NCBI GenBank assembly: GCA_947258465.1
Contig: CAMYIQ010000324.1
Coordinates: 1 to 6,629 of the forward strand
Source of the DNA: an uncultured Erythrobacter sp.
Lineage (GTDB): Bacteria; Pseudomonadota; Alphaproteobacteria; Sphingomonadales; Sphingomonadaceae
Direction of reading: 5' to 3'
Length of the DNA: 6,629 nt
Every line of letters begins with the position of its first letter. The stretch's first letter is position 1. This document shows positions 1 to 5,299 of this stretch, piece after piece. The translations under genes were made by a program, and so were the position numbers. The notes below the pieces were generated by a model that saw nothing but the letters and a program-made list of their open reading frames with translations, ran no database searches and was not told where the DNA came from.

Positions 1-151
1 CGTCCTTGTCCTTCTTCATCATACCCTGCATTTTCTTGCCATCGTGCATCATCTCGCACATTTTGGGCTTTTCAGAAGGGGCCTCCTGAGCAAGGACCGG
101 GCTTGCCGAGAAAGCAAGCGCGCCAGCGACGGTGAGGATCATTTTCATCAT
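1..151 (-). CDS. Small secreted Met/Lys-rich protein, C-terminus cut by window start
   Basis: The visible 50 residues begin with a signal peptide, MMKMILTVAGALAFSASPVLA, followed by a probable cleavage site before QEAP. The mature part is rich in Met and Lys, with one Cys and one His (MCEMMHDGKKMQGMM). This is the kind of composition that binds Cu(I) through thioethers. The start at 151 is supported by GGAG about six bases upstream on the minus strand. An ATG three bases downstream is an equally possible start. The gene lies 35 bases after the DUF411 gene on the same strand with no visible terminator between, so it is probably the fourth gene of the left-arm operon. I do not recognise a family. 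A periplasmic metal-binding or metal-buffering role is inferred from composition and neighbours. The frame stays open to the window edge, so total length is unknown. Confidence 0.75.
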   Translation of the reverse strand, partial: MMKMILTVAGALAFSASPVLAQEAPSEKPKMCEMMHDGKKMQGMMKKDKD

Positions 152-186
152 TATTCTCCAAAAGTTGGGGGCGTTTTCTTGCCCGT

Positions 187-654
187 TCAGGGGTAACTTG
201 CGAAAACCGTACGGCCGCCGGGCCCAAAGGCGATGACGTCATAGGGTTGCACACGGTTCTCGTATTCCATGCCAGGCGAACCCAGCGGCATGCCGGGAAC
301 GGCAAGTCCGGTGACGCCTGCCGGGCGCTCGCGCAGCAATTTTGAGATTGCTTCTGCCGGGACGTGACCTTCGATGACATATCCCTCGATCACCATCGTA
401 TGGCACGACCACAGATCGGAAGGTACGCCCTTGTCGGCTTTCACCGAACCCATGTCGGTGGTGTCGACAGTCGCAACCTCGGCGTCCATGCCGTTCTCGA
501 AATGGTCGGCCCATTTGAGGCAGCAGCCGCAGCCGGGATCGCGATACATCGTGTAGGTGGCCGCCTGGGCAACGTTCGAACAGGCGGCAATTACCAGGAG
601 GGCTGTTGCGGCGAACGAGTTGCGAAAGCGCTTTCGCGCAAACGTGCGGGTCAT
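187..654 (-). CDS. DUF411 (CopG-like) periplasmic metal-binding protein
   Basis: This 155-residue exported protein carries the hallmark of the DUF411 family: a Cys cluster DPGCGCCLKW (Cys42, Cys44, Cys45) near the start of the mature domain, and a second SCHT motif (Cys84, His85) about 40 residues on. DUF411 proteins, including CopG of Pseudomonas and Vibrio copper loci, are thioredoxin-like and bind copper through these Cys residues. They are thought to handle Cu(I)/Cu(II) redox or sequestration in the periplasm. Residues 1-31 form the export signal. Both a signal peptidase I site (AQA|ATY) and a lipobox-like IAAC ending at Cys25 are present, so it could be soluble or a lipoprotein. The start codon overlaps the stop of the upstream methyltransferase gene (ATGA), which implies translational coupling. 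The family call is firm; the exact activity is not known from sequence. Confidence 0.9.
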   Translation of the reverse strand: MTRTFARKRFRNSFAATALLVIAACSNVAQAATYTMYRDPGCGCCLKWADHFENGMDAEVATVDTTDMGSVKADKGVPSDLWSCHTMVIEGYVIEGHVPAEAISKLLRERPAGVTGLAVPGMPLGSPGMEYENRVQPYDVIAFGPGGRTVFASYP

Positions 655-1337
655 GCATGGGGACCTTTCTTGTAGCCGCGCCAGAGCGATATCGCTCCGG
701 TGGCGGTCGGGAAGACGTGAAGCCTTTCGGCGTCGGTGAAAATTTCGGCAAGCTGCCGCTCCAGGATACCGTCGGCATTGGGCTGCGTGTCTTCGACACC
801 GTCGAGCTGCTGCACCGTGGCGCGGAAAAGCTTGCGCATAAGGGCGGAGTCCTGAGCCATATAGTCGGCAATCAGCACCATGCCTCCGGGCTGGAGCAAA
901 TCGTGCATCTGCTCCAGGATTGCCCGCTTTTCACCCAGCGGAACCTGATGAAAGACGAGGCTGCTGACGATCTTGTTCGGCTGCCATCGCGCGGTCAGGT
1001 CGAGGGTATCGAGAAAGCCATTGTGCCAACGGATCAGATCCGCCCCGGCGCCAAACTTGCGGCGCGCGATGGCCAGTGCGGCCGGATCGGGCTCGACACC
1101 GACGAGACCCGCGTGCGGACAGCTGATCATAAGATCGCGAAGCAAGGTGCCGGTTCCGCACCCAACATCGATAAGATGATCGCCGAGCGCAAGATTGGCG
1201 GCGCGGACAACCGCGCGCCGCCATGTCCGCTCACGTGTAAACAAGGCGAGGGTGAGGTCATAGACCGGGGTCAGCCAGGCTTTGCCAAGGGCTGGCGTGA
1301 AGGCTCGGTCGCCTTGAGGAGCGGCTACCCGTCCCAC
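651..1337 (-). CDS. Class I SAM-dependent methyltransferase
   Basis: This 228-residue cytoplasmic protein has a Rossmann-type methyltransferase core. The SAM-binding motif I is LIDVGCGTG at residues 55-63. The acidic ribose-binding residues are in VEPDP at 81-85. A post-II strand follows at IVSSLVFHQV (123-132), and motif III is LLQPGGMVLIADY at 147-159. There is no signal peptide and no membrane segment. It resembles UbiE/small-molecule methyltransferases in layout, but the substrate cannot be read from sequence. It is not an ArsM-type arsenite methylase, because only two Cys residues are present and neither sits in an ArsM-like context. The start is GTG, directly abutting the TAG stop of the DUF2231 gene with no spacer and no clear ribosome site, which suggests translation by reinitiation. 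Its stop overlaps the DUF411 start. Position inside a copper operon suggests a metal-linked role, but this is inference. Confidence 0.88.
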   Translation of the reverse strand: MGRVAAPQGDRAFTPALGKAWLTPVYDLTLALFTRERTWRRAVVRAANLALGDHLIDVGCGTGTLLRDLMISCPHAGLVGVEPDPAALAIARRKFGAGADLIRWHNGFLDTLDLTARWQPNKIVSSLVFHQVPLGEKRAILEQMHDLLQPGGMVLIADYMAQDSALMRKLFRATVQQLDGVEDTQPNADGILERQLAEIFTDAERLHVFPTATGAISLWRGYKKGPHA

Positions 1338-2012
1338 CTACATGATGCCCATATGATTGGGCCCATGCACCATCTCCCCGCCGAAATAGCCTTGTACGAT
1401 GAGCGCCGCAGCGATCAGCGCCAGAAGCAAGCGCAGCGCGCCTCTCCCCTTTCCGCGCGCAGCAACCCACCAGGCGAGGAGGCTCAATATGGCAATCGTC
1501 GTGCCGTTCCAGCGGTGAATGGCGAGATTTTCCGACCGGTCCAGCAGTCGCCATCCACCCGCAAACCATCCGAGCAAAGCCGCAACGACCGCCCCGATCG
1601 CGCCGCCGGCTACGAGAAACCGGATCGTCGTCTCAAGCCCCAAGGTCGGGCGCACCATCAAGGCGAGTTCGGCGAGTGCGGCGACGAGGAGAAGCGCAAT
1701 CGGGAAATGCGCCGCGACCGGATGAAGGCGCGACAGAAGGTCCTCTGCCGAGGTCAGGCGGTTTTCCGTGATTTTCTGCTGCATCATGTCTTCAGGCGAC
1801 ATGGACTGCTGCGCGTTCGGCCTGTCCATCTCTTCCCCGGGCGGCGCAAGCTCGCCGGCATGGGCGTCGTCCGGCATGGCCATACCCTCCTCCATCGCCA
1901 GCATTTCAGCGTCGGACATATTGTCCTGATGCCCTTCATGCGCGTGCAAGGGTGCCGAAAGCAGAAAGGCTGCGAAGAGGGCGGCGAGGCCAAGGCGGGT
2001 GAATATGCTCAT
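1338..2012 (-). CDS. DUF2231-type membrane protein with His/Met-rich periplasmic segment
   Basis: The 224-residue protein starts with a signal peptide (MSIFTRLGLAALFAAFLLSAPLHA) and then a His/Met/acid-rich stretch (HEGHQDNMSDAEMLAMEEG and on to about residue 80). Four hydrophobic helices follow, at about 100-119, 132-152, 169-186 and 191-208. The LHPVAAHFP motif at 96-104, a conserved-looking His166 before the third helix, and the C-terminal GGEMVHG...HMGI are typical of DUF2231 membrane proteins. The family has no firmly established biochemical function. The Met/His-rich loop suggests copper contact. The start at 2012 is preferred because it begins a clean signal peptide and lies just downstream of a predicted ECF promoter. 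In-frame ATG codons at 2039 and 2048 would lie inside or upstream of that promoter. An AAGG sits only three bases before the chosen ATG. It is the first gene of the left-arm operon. Confidence 0.82.
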   Translation of the reverse strand: MSIFTRLGLAALFAAFLLSAPLHAHEGHQDNMSDAEMLAMEEGMAMPDDAHAGELAPPGEEMDRPNAQQSMSPEDMMQQKITENRLTSAEDLLSRLHPVAAHFPIALLLVAALAELALMVRPTLGLETTIRFLVAGGAIGAVVAALLGWFAGGWRLLDRSENLAIHRWNGTTIAILSLLAWWVAARGKGRGALRLLLALIAAALIVQGYFGGEMVHGPNHMGIM

Positions 2013-2021
2013 ATGCCTTGA

Positions 2022-2048
2022 TACGCGCGAGAATATCATACCCCTCAA
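2022..2048 (-). promoter_or_regulatory. Predicted ECF sigma promoter for the DUF2231-methyltransferase-DUF411 operon
   Basis: On the minus strand a -35-like TTGAGGGGTA (2048-2039) is followed after exactly 13 bases by CGTA (2025-2022) as the -10-like element. The same arrangement occurs twice more in the window, in front of the regulatory cassette and in front of copA. A short A/T run lies just upstream of the -35 element. If transcription starts five to eight bases past the -10, the 5' leader before the ATG at 2012 would be only a few bases. Assignment to the ECF sigma factor encoded nearby is inference from this recurrence. Confidence 0.7.
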
Positions 2049-2063
2049 GTATTTTTTTGAGGG
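2042..2063. repeat. Inverted repeat formed by two back-to-back -35 elements
   Basis: CCCTCAA at 2042-2048 and TTGAGGG at 2057-2063 are perfect 7-base inverted copies, separated by eight mostly T/A bases. Each arm is the -35-like part of one of two outward-facing predicted promoters. The A/T-rich centre could act as a shared upstream element or an operator. It superficially looks like a hairpin with a T-run, but the T-run lies inside the loop and no gene ends here, so a terminator is unlikely. Confidence 0.7.
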
Positions 2064-2083
2064 CTTCGGCGGGCTGTGGCGTA
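2057..2083 (+). promoter_or_regulatory. Predicted autoregulated ECF promoter of the anti-sigma/sensor/sigma cassette
   Basis: TTGAGGGCTT (2057-2066), 13 bases, then CGTA (2080-2083) matches the motif and spacing seen upstream of copA and on the opposite strand upstream of the DUF2231 gene. A run of seven T residues leads into the -35. The likely transcription start near 2089-2091 gives a leader of about 20 bases before the ATG at 2112, enough to hold its ribosome site. It is the weakest of the three copies, because the eighth -35 base is C instead of G. ECF cassettes commonly control themselves in this way. Confidence 0.68.
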
Positions 2084-2111
2084 AAGGAGTTACAACAGTT
2101 AGAGGTTGCCT

Positions 2112-2408
2112 ATGTCAGATTATCCTTCCCTCGATGCTTCGCTCAAACAGCTGGCCGCGCATGATATTGTGCATGACCCGTCAGACTTCATGGATGGTGT
2201 CTGGCAGCGCGCCGGACAGCTTGGCGAGGTTGCCGATCGCCGCCGGCGTGCCGCGCTCTTTTGCAGCCTGTTCGTCATCGGCCTTGGAGCAGGCTTCGGC
2301 ACGACCATCATGCCCTACAATCAGGGCTCACCTGCGAGTTCCGCCTATAATGATTTTGCGTCGAACGAGCACCTTTCTCCCGCCGCTCTCCTGCATGTCG
2401 GGAGCTAG
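2112..2408 (+). CDS. Small single-pass membrane protein, CnrY-like anti-sigma factor
   Basis: This 98-residue protein has a cytosolic N-terminal part (1-46) ending in the basic run RRRR (43-46), a single hydrophobic helix at about 47-64, and a periplasmic tail of about 34 residues. That topology, the size and the position directly before a CnrX-like sensor and an ECF sigma factor match CnrY of the Cupriavidus cnrYXH cassette. There the short cytosolic segment holds the sigma factor and the periplasmic end meets the sensor. Sequence similarity to CnrY is not obvious by eye, so the call rests on context and topology. The ATG at 2112 is chosen because AGAGG lies six bases upstream. A TTG at 2106 in the same frame is less likely. 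The next gene starts three bases after its stop, so the two are co-transcribed. Confidence 0.72.
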   Translation: MSDYPSLDASLKQLAAHDIVHDPSDFMDGVWQRAGQLGEVADRRRRAALFCSLFVIGLGAGFGTTIMPYNQGSPASSAYNDFASNEHLSPAALLHVGS

Positions 2409-2414
2409 ACTTTG
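2401..2414 (+). promoter_or_regulatory. Ribosome site fixing a TTG start for the sensor gene
   Basis: GGAG at 2401-2404, inside the end of the anti-sigma gene, is seven bases before the TTG at 2412. No ATG lies nearby in this frame that would keep the N-terminal hydrophobic anchor, so TTG is the best start. A TTG start usually lowers translation relative to ATG. Confidence 0.6.
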
Positions 2415-2846
2415 ACGAACGGACGCCTCCTGCTTGCCGTTCTTCTTGCCGGGCTCGCGGGATGTTTGGGGGCGATCGCGGCCGATCGCTGGCTCAACCA
2501 CGAAGACAATGGCAGCCTGCACCAGTTCGTGCACGAGGAACTGGTTTTGACCGAAGACCAAAATTCGCGCCTTGAGACCCTCGAAGCGCGCTTTGCTGTC
2601 GAGCGCGCAGCGCTTGAGTCGTCTTTGCGCGCAGCGAATGCGAGGCTCGCCCAGGCGATGGACGCCGAGCACGAATATGGCCCCGAAGTAAGCGCGGCGA
2701 TCGACGATGTGCATGGGCAAATGGGCGAATTGCAAAAAGCCACGGTCCAACACGTCTTCGACATGCGCGAGATACTCGAGCCCGAGCAGCAGCGCCTGTT
2801 CGATCGCAAGGTCTCCGAGGCGCTCACCAGCAATTCGCGCGATTAG
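2412..2846 (+). CDS. CnrX-like periplasmic heavy-metal sensor
   Basis: The 144-residue protein has an N-terminal hydrophobic anchor (about 6-24) and a long, charged, all-helical periplasmic domain of the heavy-metal-resistance (CnrX/ZraP-like) type. Five candidate ligands line up with the CnrX metal site as I recall it (His42, His46, Glu63, His119, Met123). Here they are His37 and His41 in HQFVH, Glu58, and His114 and Met118 in HVFDM, all offset by exactly five residues. In CnrX, metal binding at this site relays a signal to CnrY so that the sigma factor is released. A perfect lipobox LAGC ending at Cys18 sits within the hydrophobic segment, so the anchor may be lipid instead of a helix. The start is TTG with GGAG seven bases upstream. 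The surrounding CopA/CopB genes suggest copper as the signal in place of Co/Ni. Confidence 0.85.
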   Translation: MTNGRLLLAVLLAGLAGCLGAIAADRWLNHEDNGSLHQFVHEELVLTEDQNSRLETLEARFAVERAALESSLRAANARLAQAMDAEHEYGPEVSAAIDDVHGQMGELQKATVQHVFDMREILEPEQQRLFDRKVSEALTSNSRD

Positions 2847-2852
2847 GCCTCC

Positions 2853-3413
2853 GTGACGCAGGCGCAAAGCCGGTCCGAGACCGCCCTGGTCGAAGATGCC
2901 CGCAGGGGCAGCAAGGCAGCATATGGGACGCTGGTCGAACCCCATATAGCGCGGCTTATTGCTTTGGCGACACGCATGCTTGCGTCTCCGCATCAGGCCG
3001 AAGACGCTGTTCAGGACGGGCTTGCTTCGGTCTGGGTCGCCCGGCACCGCCTGGACCCGGACCGTCCTGTTGGCCCTTTTCTGACGACAGTCGTGCTCAA
3101 CAAATGCCGCGACAGGCTGCGCAAACGCAAAACGGCGCGCTTTTTCGGATTGGAAAGTGACCCAGAAACGCTGGCAATCGTCGACGACGGCCCCGATCCG
3201 CAAGAGATCGCGATGCAGCGCCAGGAATTGCGAATGCTCCTGGAGCAAATCGAGCGTCTTCCGATCCGTCTTCGCGAAGCGCTCATACTGGTCAGTATCG
3301 ACGGACGCAGCCAGGCGGAGGCCGCCGAACTTCTCGGCGTGTCGGAAAAGGCAATCGAGACCCGCATCTATCGTGCCCGGCAAAAATTGCGCGACCGCCT
3401 GGAAAATTTTTGA
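2853..3413 (+). CDS. ECF sigma factor, CnrH-like
   Basis: This 186-residue protein has only the two ECF sigma domains. Region 2 covers about 24-93, with AEDAVQDGLASVWV at 49-62 and a basic end RDRLRKRK, and binds core polymerase and the -10. Region 4 covers about 126-183, with a helix-turn-helix around SQAEAAELLGVSEKAIETRI, and reads the -35. A linker of about 30 residues separates them. Gene order anti-sigma, sensor, sigma matches cnrYXH, and the length is close to that of CnrH. The start is GTG at 2853, six bases after the sensor stop, with only a weak AGG upstream. The stop codon at 3411-3413 lies inside the -35 element of the predicted copA promoter. Its likely targets are the three TTGAGGG-type promoters in this window. 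Confidence 0.92.
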   Translation: MTQAQSRSETALVEDARRGSKAAYGTLVEPHIARLIALATRMLASPHQAEDAVQDGLASVWVARHRLDPDRPVGPFLTTVVLNKCRDRLRKRKTARFFGLESDPETLAIVDDGPDPQEIAMQRQELRMLLEQIERLPIRLREALILVSIDGRSQAEAAELLGVSEKAIETRIYRARQKLRDRLENF

Positions 3414-3436
3414 GGGGTAGAACCGGGCCCTGCGTA
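3410..3436 (+). promoter_or_regulatory. Predicted ECF promoter of copA, overlapping the sigma-factor stop codon
   Basis: TTGAGGGGTA (3410-3419), 13 bases, then CGTA (3433-3436) repeats the motif and spacing found at the central divergent region. An AAAATTTT tract sits directly upstream. Transcription would begin near 3442-3444, leaving about 26 bases before the copA ATG, with AGGAG at 3459-3463. This lets copAB be induced separately while still being reachable by read-through from the regulatory cassette. Confidence 0.72.
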
Positions 3437-3469
3437 GTTGAGGGTGTATCGTTCATACAGGAGCTTTCG

Positions 3470-5299
3470 ATGGTCGCGATCAATCGCCGTAAATTTCTGG
3501 GGTCTAGCGCAAGCGGGGTCGGAATGCTTGGCCTTGCCGGTGCAATGCCCGCGTGGGCACGCGGAGGTCTCGATGGCACGATCGCGCGCCGCGGGAGCGA
3601 CGTTCTGTCCGGCGAACATCTTACAATGAGCGTCGCCGACACGACCTTCACCACTGGCTCGCGCCGCGGGCCGGGTGTTGCCGTGAATGGCACCATCCCA
3701 GGACCCTTGGTGCGCCTCAAGGAAGGCCAGAACCTGACGGTCGATCTCCTCAATCGGAGTTCGCATGGCACTTCCATTCACTGGCACGGATTGCTCGTAC
3801 CCTTCCTTATGGACGGTGTACCCGGGGTGAGCATGGCGGCTGTTGAGCCGGGCGATACCTATCGTTACCAGTTTCCCATCCGCCAGTCGGGCACCTATTG
3901 GTGGCACGCGCATACGCTGCAGGAGCCGCTTGGCCATTACGGCCCCCTGATCGTCGACCCGATCGAGCCCGAACCGTATGAATACGATCGCGATTATGTC
4001 GTGATGCTGTCTGACTGGTCGACCATGAGCCCCTATTCGATCATGAAGAAACTCAAGGTCGCCGAGGGCTACTTCAACTATGGCAAAACCACCTGGACCG
4101 ACGACTACGACATGAGCGGCGAAGAGCGCCGAATGTGGGCGCGCATGCGGATGATGCCGACCGACATCTCCGACGTGAGCGGCGCGACCTACACCTTCCT
4201 CATCAATGGTCACGGGCCCGAAGACGATCTCGAATACCTTTTCCAGCCAGGAGAGAGGGTCCGCCTGCGCTTTATCAACGGCGCCGCGATGACCTATTTC
4301 AATATCCGCATCCCTGGCCTGCCGATGACCGTGGTTCAGGCCGATGGCCAAAACGTACAGCCGGTCGAGACCGACGAGTTCCAGATCGGTGTTGCTGAAA
4401 CCTACGACGTGATCATCGAGCCGCGCGGCGAGGCCTATTCGCTCGTCGCCGAGGCCACCGACCGTTCGGGCATGGGCGTGGCGACCCTTGCCAGTCGCCC
4501 CGGCGCCCGGGCCAGCGTCCCGCCCCTGCGTAAACCGCCGCTTCTCACCATGACCGATATGGGCATGGCCGGGCACGGCGATAGCGCAGGCGCTGCTGGA
4601 GACGGGCATGCGGGTCACGGTGCAGCTGCGGCCGGTGCCGCGGCAAGCATGGATCAAGGCGCGGGTGGCATGGCCGGAATGGATCATGGCTCCAGCGGTG
4701 GATCCGAGATGGCTGGGATGGCCGGCATGTCGGGTATGAACATGCGCGATACATCACTGCTTCCGCCTAATGTGAAAGTGGGTCCAGGGATCGACTCGGT
4801 TGCCATGAATCCTATCGACCGGATGGATTTTCCTGGCCTCGGGCTCGACGATGTGAGCCACCGCGTGCTCAATTACAACCAGCTTATCGCCGCCAAGCCC
4901 AATACCGACAACCGGCGCCCGAGCCGGCTCAAGACGATCCATCTAACCGGCAATATGGAGCGGTATATGTGGTCGTTCGACGGGAAGAAGTTCGACGAGA
5001 TCACCGAGCCGATTCAATTTGCCTATAACGAGCGCGTGCGCGTCAAGCTCATCAACAACACCATGATGGCGCATCCGATCCATTTGCACGGACACTTCTT
5101 CGAGCTCGTGAACGGGGCCCCGGCCGACCGTCAACCGCTCAAACATACGCTGACGGTCCAGCCCGGCGGCAGTGCGCAATTCGACCTGACCGCCAATGAA
5201 CGGGGTGACTGGGCGTTCCACTGTCATCTCTTTTACCACATGCATAACGGAATGTTTCAGGTGGTGACGGTCCGACCGCTCGAGGGAGGAGAAGGCTGA
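3470..5299 (+). CDS. copA: CopA-type multicopper oxidase, copper resistance
   Basis: The 609-residue periplasmic enzyme of the CopA/PcoA family most likely oxidises Cu(I) to the less toxic Cu(II) and binds extra copper. A Tat signal (NRRKFL at 5-10, cleavage probably after AWA at 30) shows export in folded form. Copper-site motifs are complete: HWH (104-106), WHAH (145-148), HPIHLHGH (535-542) and HCHLFYHMHNGM (584-595). These supply the trinuclear cluster and the type 1 ligands His535, Cys585, His590 and Met595. Between the second and third cupredoxin domains lies a Met/Gly/His-rich segment (about 361-425, with repeated MAGM and MDHG), a typical copper-binding insert. Length is normal for the family. 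The start at 3470 has AGGAG six bases upstream and begins the Tat signal; earlier in-frame codons would add residues before it. Its stop overlaps the copB start by one base (TGATG). Confidence 0.96.
   Translation: MVAINRRKFLGSSASGVGMLGLAGAMPAWARGGLDGTIARRGSDVLSGEHLTMSVADTTFTTGSRRGPGVAVNGTIPGPLVRLKEGQNLTVDLLNRSSHGTSIHWHGLLVPFLMDGVPGVSMAAVEPGDTYRYQFPIRQSGTYWWHAHTLQEPLGHYGPLIVDPIEPEPYEYDRDYVVMLSDWSTMSPYSIMKKLKVAEGYFNYGKTTWTDDYDMSGEERRMWARMRMMPTDISDVSGATYTFLINGHGPEDDLEYLFQPGERVRLRFINGAAMTYFNIRIPGLPMTVVQADGQNVQPVETDEFQIGVAETYDVIIEPRGEAYSLVAEATDRSGMGVATLASRPGARASVPPLRKPPLLTMTDMGMAGHGDSAGAAGDGHAGHGAAAAGAAASMDQGAGGMAGMDHGSSGGSEMAGMAGMSGMNMRDTSLLPPNVKVGPGIDSVAMNPIDRMDFPGLGLDDVSHRVLNYNQLIAAKPNTDNRRPSRLKTIHLTGNMERYMWSFDGKKFDEITEPIQFAYNERVRVKLINNTMMAHPIHLHGHFFELVNGAPADRQPLKHTLTVQPGGSAQFDLTANERGDWAFHCHLFYHMHNGMFQVVTVRPLEGGEG

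Noticed and set aside
651..1337. Methyltransferase as an arsenite methylase (ArsM)
   Set aside because: ArsM needs a set of conserved Cys residues. This protein has only two, one of them inside the SAM-binding motif, and no arsenic genes are nearby.
606..2021. Long plus-strand open frame of 471 codons opposite the left-arm operon
   Set aside because: It covers three minus-strand genes with clear family motifs. Its translation is rich in Arg, Gly and Gln, has no recognisable domain, and is a shadow frame of GC-rich coding DNA.
2041..2064. Hairpin with a T-run that looks like a bidirectional terminator
   Set aside because: No gene ends at this position: both neighbouring genes start outward from it. 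The T-run is in the loop, and each arm fits a -35 element with a CGTA at the same distance as in front of copA.
2106..2111. TTG at 2106 as the start of the anti-sigma gene
   Set aside because: The ATG at 2112 in the same frame has AGAGG at a proper six-base distance. The TTG would sit immediately after that ribosome site.
2328..4687. Long minus-strand frames of 351 and 439 codons opposite the sensor, sigma and copA genes
   Set aside because: They lie antisense to well-supported genes, lack recognisable motifs and ribosome sites, and mirror the codon bias of the plus-strand genes.
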